64,000 nt of DNA from NCBI GenBank assembly GCA_025594325.1, contig JANHCV010000007.1, positions 1,922,001 through 1,986,000 on the forward strand, read 5' to 3'. The position numbers were made by a program, and so were the translations under genes. Source of the stretch: Blastocladiella emersonii ATCC 22665. Lineage: Eukaryota; Blastocladiomycota; Blastocladiomycetes; Blastocladiales; Blastocladiaceae. The notes below the pieces were generated by a model. It searched no databases, was not told where the DNA came from, and was given only the letters and a program-made list of their open reading frames with translations. Below are positions 1-13,580 of this stretch, piece after piece. Each line of letters begins with the position of its first letter. The first letter of the stretch is position 1.

Positions 1-3000
1 ACGGTCGCCTCCTTGAACGAGTAGAAGTGCAGCTTGAACTCGCGCGTGCTCAGCCCCGGCACGTCCACGTACTCGTGGCCCTTGAGCAGCACGAACGGCT
101 CGGGCTTGAGCTGCTCCAGCTGCACGCGGAACCGCTGCGACCGCTTGAGCCAGTTGCCGACCGTGAGCGACTCGACGTGGTTCTTCTTGCACATGACGTC
201 GCGCGTGATGGTGGCGAGCGGCAGCGGCTTCTCGGCCGTCCCACTGAGCTTGTACAGCAGGCCGGACCCGTCCGAGAGCGGGAAGAACACGGACCCGGCG
301 TACTCGGCCGTCGACTCGAGCGGCAGGAACGTAAGCTCGTAGCCAGTGCTCGACCCGGGCTCGACGGTCACGACCTCGGGCCCCGTCCAGCTCGCGTGGT
401 CGATGACGGGCCGGATCACCCACCGCACCGTCGATTTGTTGGTCAGCGTGATGGTGCGCGTCTCGGGCGTGCGCACGGGCGTGCTGAACTTGAGGTGGTC
501 GTTGTGGCTCGGCTGCGGGATGCAGATACCGCTCAGCGTCAGGCAGATGGGCGCCTTGACGCCCTCGACGCGGCACTCGAGTGCCTCCTTGCGGATGTCC
601 GGGTTCACGGCGACGGGCTGGAACGTCACCTCGAATGGCACGTCCATGCCGGGCGCAATGTACCCCTCGGCCGGCGAGATGCTGAAGTCGGGGTAAAAGG
701 CCTGCTTGTCCCACTTGAACGCGACACCGAGGTCACCCGTGTTGGTCATGGTCAGCTTCTTCGTGGTCGAGCTGCCGAGCGCCACGGGGCCGAACGGCAC
801 CATCTCGCTCTCAAGCCGCACGTCGACGCCCAGCGCGGCACCCGACACAATACACAGCGGGAGGACCTGGCCGGCGTACTCCATGAACACCTCCTCGGAG
901 AAGGGCGCGACGCGGTGCGGCGGGTCAAAGTCAAACTGGAGCGCCTGCACCTGCTTGGCCTCGAGGACAAACTGCGTGGGGGAAACCGTGATGCCGCGCT
1001 TGGCGAGCGCCTCGAGGACCGCGGGCGAGCCGACGGCGAGACTCGCCGCGACAGGGCTGCGATTGATGACGCGGATCGAGCGGCCGAGCGCCTGGCCGGG
1101 CCGCAGCGACCCAAAGTTGACGTGACGGTGCTCTGGGCGGAGCAGCTGTACGCGCAGGTCGCACCCGCTGCCCGACAGCGGGACCTTGATCTTGCTCACG
1201 CCGTTCACTTCGACGAGCAGGTGCTCGTTGTAGTCGGCCACCTCGCGCGGGTAGAAGGTGACGCCGACCTGCATCGTCTCGCGCGGCGACAGCGTCTTGA
1301 TGGTCGTCTCGCTGAGCTGGAACACGGAGCTGCTGCTCGACGTGACGTCCAGCGAGAGTGCCTGCACGTCGTTGTTTTTTAACGCGATGGTGCGCGCGAT
1401 CGGATTCGCCTGGTTGACTCCGGGCCGCCACAGGAAACACGGGCCAAAGTCGAGTGCGGACGGCGTCACGGCGACGAGCGGGAACTGCGACTCGCCGTTG
1501 AGGTGCAGCACGAACGTCGGCCCGTTGGTCACAGTGCACGTCAGCGGGACGCCGTGCAGCGACGTTGGATTCGGGCTGCTAAACGTGAGCGAGAACTCGA
1601 CCTTCTCGCCGGGCGGCACCGTGCCGAGCTCGGGCGAGATGGTGATGGCCTTGTCCGCGAACTTCCAGTTGAAATCGAAGAGGTAGCGGCCGTGGTTGTG
1701 CAGCCACAGCTTCTTGGTCTTCTTCTCGCCGACCTGGATGCGGCCGAGCTCAATCACGTTGGCGAGCATGGCCGCGCCAGCCGCCGAGTTGGGCCCAGTC
1801 GACGACGACGAGGCGAGGACGACAGGTGCCGCCGACGCAGGTCCGCCGGTACCGCCGCTGCCCGCCGGGATCGCGGCGAGTGGCGACTGCGCGGATCCGC
1901 CAGCGTTCCAGCGCGGCATCGCAGCACCGCCCGTGATGAGCCGGCGCTCAGCCATGCGCGCGCGCGGATTGGTCGCGGGCGCAGCCGGAATCGTGCCGTT
2001 GGGCCCGAGCATCGACTTGGGGATGAACTCGAGCGGGTGGCCCTCGGCCATGTCCGTGGTCAGCGCGGCGCTCACGCGGTAGCCCTCGCCGCGGATGTGG
2101 ATGGTCAGCGGGACCGACTTGCGCTTCACGACGCACGTCATCTGCGTCGAGTACTGGCGCTCCGACCGCGGCTGGAAGGTCAGCTCGATGGCCGTCTCGG
2201 ACCGCGCCTCAACCACGCCGGAAGCGGGCGAGTACTCGATGACGCGCGCGTCCTCGGCCTGCTCATCGGCGTCGTGGCCAGCGCCGCCGCCGGCGCCCTG
2301 GCGCGGGAGGTTGGTCGGCTGGAACTGGAACGAGAAGGCCGTGTCCTCGGTGTTGTAGATCTTGATGATCTCCTTGGTCCGCTTGCCGACGAGCACGGGC
2401 TTGAACGTCAGCGTTGGGCGGTCGAGGAACACGTTGGGCTCGATGGCGCGGCCCAGCAGCAGGAACGGCACGCGGATGTTGTGCTGCGGGATCGAGAAAT
2501 ACCACGTCGCCTCGGAGGTGGCGACCGACTCGGGGAAGTACTCGAATGCGATCTCAGACCGCTTCCCGTGCAGCACCTGGCCCGAGGGCGCGAGGCAAGT
2601 AAACGGCGACGGCTCGGACGGCGCCGCGGGCGTCCACTCGAAGCGCCAGTCAAGGTGCGTCGGGTTGAGGATGAAGAAGCGCTTCGTGTTCCGCGTGCGG
2701 ATTCCGCACGACGTGAACTCGATGACGCGGGTGCCAGCGTCCACGGACCGCTCGCCAGCGGCGGCCTGCGACGTCTCGTGCTCGGGGAGGTCAAAGTGGC
2801 AGAACGGCCGCAGACTCGGGCCCGTGACGGCGATCTGGACCACCGAGGCGAGCTTGCCCGTCGGCGACACGTTGGCGAGCTGCAGCCGCAGCGTCTCCTC
2901 GTACATGCCCTCCTCGAGCGGCGTGAACTTGACCGTGATGGTGGCAAAGTCGTTGGGCGGGACGGACCCGCGCATCGGCGTAACCGTGAGGAAGTCTGCG

Positions 3001-6000
3001 TCGGCGTCGTCGAACGCATACTCAAGCCGCACGTTGCCCGTGTTGTGGACCTGGAACCGGAACACGCGCGACTGGTACATCATGGTCTTCTTGAAGTTGA
3101 TGGCCTGGCAGTTACACGAGTACGAGGACCAGTCGGCGACTGCGTGGACGGGGACCACCTTGTCGTGGCTCTTGTCGAGCGTCTCGACAGCGGGTTCGTC
3201 GCCCTCGCCCTGCGCCCAGTCGCGCGCGGGTTTCGCGATCGGGACATGGGTGCAGGTGAGCGCCTGCTGCTTGAGCGTCACGGGCTGCGCCGTCTCGAAC
3301 GACACGGCGACGCTCTTCTCCGAGTGCGGTGCGAGGAACATGGCCGCGGGCTGGATGCTGACCGTCGACGTGGCCGTCGTCGACCACGCGACGCGGAGCC
3401 AGTTGGCCGAGCGGTTGGTGAGGCGCACCGAGCGCGTCATCTTCTGGCCAATAAAGCAGTCGCCAAACTGGAGCGAGTGCGAGAACGTGTTGGCGGCGGC
3501 GGCGGCCGCTGCTGCAGCTGCTGCGGCCGCGGCAGCAGCCGAGGCGCCCGAGCCGGCGACGGGCTTCTCCTCGACGGCGCCGTACACCTCGTCGAAGCCG
3601 TCGAACAGCAGGTCGTCCTGGTAGCACTCGGCAAACAGCTGGATCGTGGCGCCGTCGTAGCTGTTGTCGATGATCTTGAGCCGCACCTCGGCCTCGGCCT
3701 TGCCGACCTTGTTGGCGGTGAAGGTGAACGGCACCGCCATGCTCTGCTGCGACTGCAGGTCAAAGTAGCGGCCGACGGCGTCGCTGGCAATGTGCGAGTC
3801 GACGGTGCCCCAGTCGAGGCTGAACTTGGCGGGCAGCATCGAGTCGTTCTTGAGCAGGAGCACCTGGGTGTCGGAGCTGCCGAGGAGCTGGCGCTTGAAC
3901 CGGATCAGGCTGCGGTCGGGCGTGACGCGCGGCAGCGACCCGTCGCCGCGCACGTCGAACGAGAAGGTGCGCGAGGTGAGGTCGAGCGTGCTGTTCTCGA
4001 TGACGGCCTCGAAAACGGCGCTGTACGTCTGGATCGCCGTCGGGTGGAAGCGGATTGAGACGTAGCGGCTCTCGTGGCTCGGGATGCTCACCCACGCTGG
4101 ATCGACGCTGAACGGCACCTCCTCCTTGACCTTGCTGCGCGACTTGACGGCAATCGACACGTCGCTGGGCACCTTGAACGGGTTGGACAGCTTGATGCGC
4201 GTCGACGACTCCTGGCCGGCGATCAGCGTGCCAAAGTACAGGCTGCGCTCGTCCTCGGCGTACACCTTCTCGAGCATGAGGTTGTCGAGCCGCTTGCAGA
4301 TGGTCTGCTCCTCGAAGATGCTCGACATGTCGGCCGTGCTGATGCCCGGGAGGCACGACTCGGCAATGAAGCGGTACTCGATGGGCTCGGGGAACTCGTC
4401 GACGGAGCGGTCGCTGATCTCGATCCCGACCACCTCGTCGAACATGTCCGGCCGGTCGGGACTGAAGTCGACCGTCACCGTGACCTTGGACCCGGGTGCG
4501 ATCACGCCGTTGATGGGCGTCACGACGAACGGGCCGAACGTGCCGGACATCTCGGAGGGCTTCCCGCCGTCCTTTTTGCCTGCCGCGTTGCGCTGCGGCG
4601 TGACGATCGTGGTCGCGGTCGGGAGCCGCTGCGACGAGCCGAATGGCGAGGTGCGGCCGGCGCTGTTCTTGGACTTTTTCGGCAGCCGCATCATGGTAGT
4701 CGGGCGTTCCGACGACGCCGTGTTGACGATGGCGCGCTCGGCGAGCCGCACGATGCCGAACCGGAACTCGAACTCGCCCGTGTTCTCGATGGTAAACGAG
4801 CGGCTGCCCTTGACGCCGTGGACGAGGGCGCCGAAGTTGAGGTCGCGCGCCGGGAGCAGGGCGTACTTGCTCAGGACCGAGCGCGCGTTGACCTTGATGG
4901 GCACCGAGTACATGACCTGGTTGGTCGTGGTGTCGAGGGCGAGGCACCGCAGCGCGAGCTGGTCGCGGAACACGACCGCCTGGCGCGACGTGAACACGAC
5001 CTGGATCTGCAGCGGCTTGTCGGACGGCGTGACGATGCCCGTGTTGGGCGTGACGACGAAGAAGTCGTTGTACTCCTCGCGCTCGCACATTACGCGGAAC
5101 GAGACCTCGTACTTGCCGCGGTTCTTGAGCGAGATGAACGACTTGCTCTCCTCGAGCACGCGAACCGTGCCGAAATCGAGCGTGTCGGCCGAGCCCTTGG
5201 GCAGGGCGACGTCGACGGCCACGTCGTACGCCTCGGCCGTGATGCTGAAGCTCTCGGTGCCGACACCGCCGCTCAGCTTGTCCGTGAACTCGAGCTTGAC
5301 CGACTTTTTGAACATGGTCGGCTTGAGCGACTTGAACTCGACGGTGAAGATCTGCTCGTGGCCGGGCAGCACCATGGCCTCGCTCGGGGTGATGGTCGTC
5401 TCCTCGCCGAGCGAGTCGAGCCCGATCAGCCGCAGTGCGAGCGGCACGCACACGGGGTTGCGCACGCGGACCTCACGGATGTCGGGCTTGCCGATAAGCA
5501 GCTTGTCGAACGACACGGCCTTCTTGTCGAGCTCAATCTCGGGCTTGTACCCGATGCCCGCGAGCTTGAACACGGTCGGCTCCGGGTTGTCCTTGACGCA
5601 GATAACGAGCGCGTCCTCGATGCGCCCCGCCGTCTTGGGCCAGCAGTACACGTTGAACGTGGCCGTGGCGAACGGCTTGATGTCGAGCGTCGAAGAGTCG
5701 AGCAGAAACACGTCCGACTTGTCGCTGAGCAGCGCGAGCGACAGCTTGACCTCCTGGTGCGATTGGTTGGCGAGCGACAGCGACAGCTTGTTCTCCGTGT
5801 ACTTGTCCTTGTCGGCGCGCTGCCGCGTGAGCGGAAGCGGACCGAACTCGTAGCGGTTCGTCGACAGGACAAAGTGGCCCGAGTAGTCGCCGTCAGCCGA
5901 CTTGCGCGTGCGCGCAAACACCTTGCGCGGGTCCATGACGATGTTCGGGAACTGGCAGATGCCTACAAGCATCGGACGGGTCAGCTACCGCTCGGGAAGA

Positions 6001-9000
6001 CCTGAGCGTGCGATTGCGTGCGTACCGTAGCACTGAACCGAGAACAACTGCGTGGTCGAGCCCGCGATGGCGAACCGCAGCTGGCCAGTGGCCTTGCCGA
6101 TATCGACCGTGTTGAAGCGGAACACGACCGTCTTGGTCTCGCCGGCGCCCATGATCCAGCGGTACACCTGCTTCTTGGGCTCCTCGGGGTCCTCCTTGAC
6201 CTCCTCCTGCTGCTTCTTGCCCTTTTTGGACCCGACTGTCTCCTTGACGGGCTCCTTGACCTCGGGCCCGTCGGCTGGCTCGGTGATGAGCGTGAAGACG
6301 CTGGGCGAGACGGGCGCGTTCGGGACGCAGTTGTCGAGCCAGAACGCGGGACTGACGACCTGTTCGAGGATGACCACGTCGTCCTCGTGCGCCGCCTCGG
6401 TCGGCGCGGGGTCCGGGTTGAGCAGCGGGAGCAGGCTCTTGGCAAAGGCGAGGACCGACTCGGGCGTATCGAGCTCGACGACTGTGACCTTGCTCGAGTC
6501 GTCGCCCGCAGCGTGCGGCTCGCCGTCACCGCCAGCGTGCGCATCTGCGCCGCAGGCCAGACCACCCGCGGCCGTCGTGGCACCAGCGGGCGCACCCGCG
6601 GTCTGCGGCTGCGCGGCAGCCGTCTGCGGCGCGCCCGCGGGAGCTGCATTCGCGCCACCACCGGCGCCACCGCGCTTCTTCTTGTCCGTGACGGGCGCGG
6701 GCGCGACGGTCTTGGCGGCATGTCTCTCATACTCGCGGATCGCGTTGGTGACGGCTTCGCAATGCGCGACGTACGCCTCGTACATGCGGAACGTGGTCTC
6801 GCTGAGGAGCAGCTCGGGCGGGACCTCGTTCGCGTCGAAACCATCGACACGGCCGGCCGCGCCGGGGAAGGCGGTGCCGGGCTTGAGGATCGACGAGGGC
6901 AGCGGGATCGGGCCGGGCGGCGCGATACCGCCGATCTTGAAGTCGCGCGAGCTCATGGAGGACATGCTGCGCTCCGTGTTGCCCGCGGCGCCGCCGGGGA
7001 GGATCATGCCGGGCAGCGCGCCGGGCGAGCCGACGATCGGCTGCTGCGATGACGACGAGCCGAGGATCGTGGATGCGTTACCGGCCGCGCCAACGAGGCC
7101 CGACCCGAGCGTCTGCGACTGCGCCATGCCGGACTGCGTGCCGCTGCCGCCGAGACTCTGGCTCAGGCCCTGGCTCTGCGACTGGGTTTGGAGCTGGACG
7201 AGCGGCTGGGCCTGCGCGGACTGGGCTGCAGCGGCGGCGGCGGGCGTCGCCTGCGGCTGCTGGGCCTGCTGCTGCTGACGCTTCTTCTTGTCCTTGCGGC
7301 GGGACCGCTCGTCCTCGTTGCGCTTCTCGCCAAGCCGCGTGGTGACCTCGGCCTCGTACTCTTTCCGCTCGCGCTCCTTGGCGCGGAAAAAGTCCTTGCG
7401 CATCTTCTTGACCTTGGCGAGGCTCGCGTCAAACTCCTCGCGCGCGGCCGGCGACATGGCCTCGTACACGTCGTCCTTGACGGTCGGCAGCGGCGGGATC
7501 TTGGACAGCTCGTCGATGAAGTCCTGGCGGATCCGCTCGACCTCGCGCAGGTAGATGGCCGACGGCTCGGCCTTGAGGTGGCCAAAGTAGATGCTGGTGC
7601 GCCGCGCGTCGAGGAGCGCGCCCACGAGCCCGCGCAGGTTCGTCGTGTGGTTGCGGCTGTACCGCGTCTCGAGCCCGTCCACGAGAATGCACGTCGCGGC
7701 CTGCACCACGTCGCGCGCGAGGTGCGACTTGACGATGCACTCGATGTCCTGCTCGTTGAGCTCCTGGTCGTCGGCCTCGCCATCCTGCGCGTTCGCGCTT
7801 GCGGCCGCGGCAGCGTTGGCGGCGCCGCTGCTCGAGGCAGGCGCGCCACTCGTCGTCGCCGCGTTACCCGTCGGCGACGCGGGACCGGCCGCGGACTTGG
7901 CCGCCGCCGCCGCGGCGAGCGCGGCCGCCTGGTCGCGCAGCTTGGAGACGAGCGCGGGGTACGCGGCGCCCTGCATCTCGATGAAGGCCTCGAACGCCTC
8001 GTCGAGCGTCATGATGAGCACGCCCGACTGGCGGTACAGCATCTGGGCGAGCTCGTTGCGGCCGCTGAATGGCGCGCCGTGCAGGACAATGGCCATGGTG
8101 CCCGCGCGGTCGACAGCCGGCGCGCCGCCGCTGCTGCCCAGGGCGTTGCACGCGGAGCTGGCGGCGTGGTCGTCCGTGGGCGACGCCATGGGCACGGCTG
8201 AGCCGGATGGCCCGTTGGGACCGGGCGACGTGACGCGGCCCTCGTCCGGTCGGCCGGGTGCTGCGCCCGTGCCCGTCGGTGACGCGAGCAGGCCGAGGTT
8301 GAGCGACTCGCCGGGCGCGGTGACGGGGACAAAGAACAGCTCGCCCGGGTGCTGCGCGGCAATGGACTGGAGCTGCGCGGTCTCGGCGCGGAACTGCTCG
8401 TCAAAGTCGACGCTGAAGACCTCGACGGGGCACGCGTTCGGGTTCTTGACCGTGACCTTGACCTCGGCGCCGTCGCCGTAGGGCACAATGGACTGGAACG
8501 ACGCGAGGGCGGGCTCGAAGTCGAGCTGCAGGACCTTGCCGGCCCCAGTGACAGGGAGCGCCATGAGCGAGGTCGAGCCCTCCATGGCGAGCTGGAACGT
8601 GTACCGGTACGACTTGGCGGCGGCGGGCTGGAACCGCACCGCGACCTTGACCGACTCGCCGGGCTGCAGGAGCCCGCGGTCCGGGTATATTTCCCACGCG
8701 CTGGCTGCGGCGTCGGGCGCGCCCTTCTTCTTCTTTCCCGCGCAGCTCCACGAGCACGGCACGCCCTTGAAGTTGGTGAACCGCACGTACTGCGTGACGC
8801 GCTTGCCGCACTGGACGGGGCCAAACTGCAGCTCGGTCGGCCGCAGCTCGAGGCACGGGTCCGACACGGTGGCGCGCAGCTGCAGGTCGACCGTCGACCC
8901 GCCGACGATGCGCACGGGCAGCGTCAGGTTCAGGCACTTGTCAATCTCGATGTTGTACGTGTCGAGCGTCACGTTGATGGAGATCTGCTCGTCGGCTGCG

Positions 9001-12000
9001 AGCTTGAACTGCTTGGCCTTTTCGAGCTGCACGCCAAAGTGCGAACCGGCGAGCGCCGACGTGTCGAGGACGAAGGAGATGGGGCTCGTCATCGGGTTGC
9101 GGATGTGGATCGGGACCGCGAGCGTCTGGTTGCGCATCACCTCGCCGATCTCGAGGAGGAACGACTGCGCGGGGAGGGCGGCAGCCTCCTGGAGGAGGTT
9201 CTTGGCCGAGTTGCGCTGCGCCTGCTGCAACTGGATCTGGCGGAGCAGCGCGCTGATGAACGGCGACCCGAGCCCGTTGGAGGTGCGCGGCTGGTCGGGC
9301 ACCGCGATGCGCTGGTACAGCGTCATGAGGTCGCGCTTCCACAGCTGCGGCAGCTGCACGTCGAGGGCGAGGTGCGCGGCCGTGACCTTGACCTGGACTT
9401 GGATCGCCTTGCGGTCGTCGAGCTTGACGTAGAAGTGGCCAGAGATCACGCCGGGCCGCAGCGGAAGCACCTTGAGCTTGAGCTTCTCGCGTGCGCGCCC
9501 GGCGATGGTGCCCTGCGCCGACATGATGAGCAGCGAGTGGAACAGATCCGATTCGGGCGAGAAGATGACGCGGTATTTGGCGGCGCTGCGGCTGCGGTTG
9601 ATGAGCGTCACGTCCGAGTCGACGAGGTGCAGGTGTGACGGCACCGCGAGCGTGATGTTGGTCGGCGTCAGGTCGCAGTTGGTGTCGGCCACGGTGCACA
9701 CGACGCGGCACTCGTACCGCGGGCCGCCGAACGCGTCGACCGCGAGCGTCGCGGCGTGCGCGCCGTCTGTCGCACCGTAGAAGGCGACCTCGACGTCGAG
9801 CGTCTCGCCGGGCTCCAGCGACCCGTACAGCGGGTACACGTCAATGAGGCGCGGCGTGCCCTCGGCGAGCGACCACGCGAAATGCGTCGGGCACTGGCCG
9901 ACGTTGGTCAGCGTGATGCGCCGCGTCGCGTTGGCGTGGAGCGGGATCGACCCGAAATCGACGAGCGCCGACGATAGGCGCAGGTTCGGGAAGTCGACCT
10001 TGGCGACGAGCTCGAGCGTCGATTTCTGCGGGTGCTCGGCAAACTGCGCCGTGAGCTTGGACCGGACCTCGCGCGACTGGCGGCTGGCAAAGTGGCGGGT
10101 CTGCAGGGCGACGTCGAGCTGGGTCGACGCGCCGCCGTCGAGGAGCAGCTCGGTCGCCTCGAGCGCCCACGGCGCGGGGCACTTGAGCCGGAGCGTCAGC
10201 GGCAGCTGCGTGTTGTTGGTGATGGTGAGCGGGCGTGACACGTCGCAGGGCTCGTCCTCGGTCATGTGCAGCAGGTCGACGGCGAGGACCGGCGGGTCGA
10301 AGAGGAGCAGCGGGTCGACAAACTGCGCCTGCACGGCGGCGTTGACGATGACGCGGCGCGTCGGGTCGCCGTCGACGGTGCCCTGGCACAGCAGCCGCTC
10401 GAGGCACGACCGCGCCGCGGCGCTGAACCCGGTGATGGTCACGGCCTGCTCGGCGCCAGGCTTGAGCGTGAACCGGTGCGGGACGATGCGGAAGACCGAG
10501 TTGGCCGCGTTGTTGGCGGCCTTGTTGGCGTACAGCTGGTCGTTGACGGTCCAGAACAGGAACTGCGTGCGGCGGCCCTGGTTGGCGAGGGTAAAGGTGC
10601 GCGTGCAGTTGGAGTTGCTGAACACGGGCCCGAAGTCGACGGCCTCGAGCTCGGGTGGGTACACGACCGTCGACCCGTAGCCCTTGGCCGACACCTCGAC
10701 GGCAAACGTCTGCCCGTGGCGGACCTGGATGTCGAGCGTGTCCTTGAACTGGACCGTGTCGTCGAGCCGCGCCACGACCTCGAGGGCGACCGTCTCGTGG
10801 GCGCGCACGACGCCGCGCGCGGGCTCGACGCTGAACACGCCGGCCGACTGCGGGTCGCGCCACACGCACTCGAACTCGGCGTCGATGATGCACGTGTTGG
10901 TGATCTCGATGACCTGGACGTGGCGCGCGAGAACGGGGAGCCGGCCCCACGCGACCGACGTCGTGGACACGGTGACCTCGGGGCCCTTGCCGCGGCCCGA
11001 CAGCACGACGACCTGCTGCTCGTCGGTGCGCCCGTCGACGGTGAACACGCCCTCGGCCATCCACGATCCGAGTGCGCGCGGCGTAAAGGTGAGTGCAACG
11101 GCGCGCTCGCTGCGGGCGGCGAGCTCGTCGCGGGTCGGGTCGACGGCGAGCGACGCCTTGTCCGAGGCGTCGCACTCGAGCGTGTAGCGGCAGTCGAGCT
11201 CGGACGCGTTGATGAGCGAGATGGCCGCCGAGTAGGGCACGCCGAGGAAGCAGCTGCCGAAGTCGATCACGTCGTGGGACAGCTGGACGCGCGGCGCGCT
11301 GACGACGGCGCGCAGCGGGAGGACGCGCATCGAGGTACCGACGTGCGCCACGTCGACGTGGATCTCGCCGAGGTGCTCCTCGATGGCCCACCCCGTGAAC
11401 CGCACGGCGATCACGATGCACCCGCGGGCCGGGATCACGCCCGTCGGCGGGAACACGGTGATCTCGTGTGCGCCGTGCGACGGGTCGGCGGTCATGGGCT
11501 TGCTGGGCAGCGACCCGACGACGCGCAGGGCGAACTCCATGGGGATCTCGCACGTGTTGCAGATGTTGAAGAGCTGGCGCGACGCGAACCCGTAGCTGAT
11601 GTTGCCGAAATCGAGCGCCGGGGTGTCAAAGTCGAAGGTCGGGCCAATGACGCGGCCCGAAGCCATGAGGCGCAGCGGCATGGGCGCGCCCTCGACGTTC
11701 CACAGGAACTCTTCGTGGAACTCGCCGAGCGCCTGCGGCTTGAAGGTGATGTGGACGCGCGACGTCTGTCCGACGGGGACCGTGGCCGACTCGGGGGTGA
11801 AGGCGAAGCAGTGGCCGTGGACCGAGTCGACGGGGACAAACTCGAAGGTGCCGTCAATGTCGCCGGCGTTCTCGAGCAGGACCGTGTAGACGTGGGTGGA
11901 GCCGATGAAGACCTCGTCGACCTCGAGCAGGTCGTAGGAGAAGCGCAGCTTGGGCCCGATGCCCTCGCCGCGGAGGAGCAGCGGCAGGCGCGACTCGCGG

Positions 12001-13580
12001 CCCGAGATCTCGCAGAACAGATACTCTTCCTGCGGGCCGGCCTTGGACGGGCAGAAGGTGATGGACACCTCCATGACGGACCGCGGCCAGATCTTGCCCT
12101 CGATGGGCTCGACGACGAACACCGAGTCGGCAAAGATGAGCGGGTCCTCGTCGATCTCGCGCTGGCGCGTGTGGACGAGGAAGTTGGTCGCCGTGGCGGC
12201 GGTCCCGTCGTCACCCCCGCCGCCGAAGCTGCTGCCGCCAAAGGCGAGGTTGTCCTCGGACCGCGTCGGGTCCTCGAGCGGCCACGGCGGGGCGTAGCCC
12301 ATGACGAGGAGCTGCTTCTGGCGGTCTTTAAACCGCGCCTCCTCGAAGCGGGTGGCGTAGCGCTTCCAGGAGAAGGCGGCGACCACGTCCGAGTTGTTGA
12401 GGATGAGGACCGACTTGCACGAGGTTTGCGAGATGTAGGTCGGGTTCATGGCGAGCTGGGTGCGCTCGAGGCGGATGTCGACGTTGTCGGCGGACCCGGC
12501 GATGCGCATGAAGCACTCGTCGGGGCGGAGGAGCGCGGCGGCGGCGCCGGTGCCGCGGAACTCGTCGTCGCCCGTGGCGTCGGCCGAGTCGTAGAGGATG
12601 CGGACGTGCGACGAGTACTCGTCGACGCGGGTAGGGCAGAAGCGGGCCGAGACCATGGTGGAGGCGCCGCGGGCGAGGAAGCCGACGGCGGGCTCGAAGC
12701 GGAAGGGCATGGCGTCGGGGACGTGCAGGTGGAAGGCGCCGTCCTTGGTGCCGATGTTGCGGACGAGGAACGACTTTGTGGTCTCGTGCTGGACGGGGAC
12801 CTCGCCGAAATCGAGCTCGTCGGGGAAGTCGAAGACGGCGCGCGGGCCGACGACGCGGACGGGGACGAGGAAGCGCTCGCGCTCGGTCTCGCACACGATG
12901 GCAGTGTCAATGTCGCACGACTCGTCGGGGGTGAAGCGCAGCATGTAGGCCACGTCCATGCCGGGAGCGACGCGGTTCGAGTAGAGCGAGTCGGTGCGCC
13001 AGCCCTTGAGCTCGAAGTGCGGCTCGTCGATGGGGTCGAGGCGTAGCCGGCGCGGGTACTATGGCGAGGGAGGGTGTCAGTTGACGCGTGTGGGATCGGG
13101 CAAACAGCAGGAGCAGCGGACCTTGTCGTCGTTGCGAAAGTGCACGGCGACCTCGTAGGTGTGGAAGGGCGTGACGTTCTGCAGGACGATCTCGGGCGGA
13201 GTGACGTGGAAGAGCGGGGTGCCGTCGGGGACGGCGTAGACGGCGCCGTTGGTGACGGGCAGGTCGCCCGAGACGCCGGCGAGCAGGGCGGCGGGCGCGC
13301 GCAGCGAGTTGCGGCCGACATTGGAGGTGAGCTGGGCGAGGCGCTGGGTGGTGGACAGGGAGCGGAGGTTGAGGAGCTCGGACGGCCTTGGCGACGGCCA
13401 CGGGTGGGGCGAGGACGAGTGGGATTGGGAGTGCAGATGGTGTTGTGGTGGCGGGCCGGGGTCGCGGTCGTCGATGCAGGTGGCCGAGTCGGCCTTGCGC
13501 TTGATGGAGGCGTGAGCGTGGGCATGGGCAGCTCGTGTCGGCGTGCGCGCCGTCGAGGAAGGGGCGGGCGCAAAGGCCAT
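1..13580 (-). CDS. HYDIN: HYDIN, axonemal central-pair protein (3' end beyond the window)
   Basis: HYDIN builds the central-pair projection of motile 9+2 flagella. Three exons are visible: 13580-13122, 13058-6026 and 5962-1. The two introns are 63 nt each (13121-13059, donor GTCCGC; 6025-5963, donor GTACGC), both ending in TAG, and splicing restores one frame of about 4484 residues that is still open at base 1. Human HYDIN is about 5100 residues, so most of the protein is here. The N-terminus has the family start region (PSELLNLRSLSTTQRLAQL). It is followed by many ASH/PapD-like beta-sandwich repeats with recurring DFG, PG and F-P motifs. Near residue 1800 lies the adenylate-kinase-like HYDIN insert (IVLHGAPFSGRNE), then a Lys/Arg/Glu-rich stretch with poly-Gln near 2040. 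A poly-Ala run lies at about 3485-3540. The start at 13580 is the first ATG of the matching frame. It is divergent from MPC2. Identity is very secure; exact exon ends are inferred. Confidence 0.95.

Noticed and set aside
1503-4058. Long plus-strand frame of 851 codons opposite HYDIN
   Set aside because: Arg/Leu/Glu/Ala-rich antisense shadow of a GC-rich gene; the minus frame carries clear HYDIN homology.
10266-13046. Plus-strand frame of 926 codons
   Set aside because: Antisense to the HYDIN exon, with composition typical of GC shadows and no domains.
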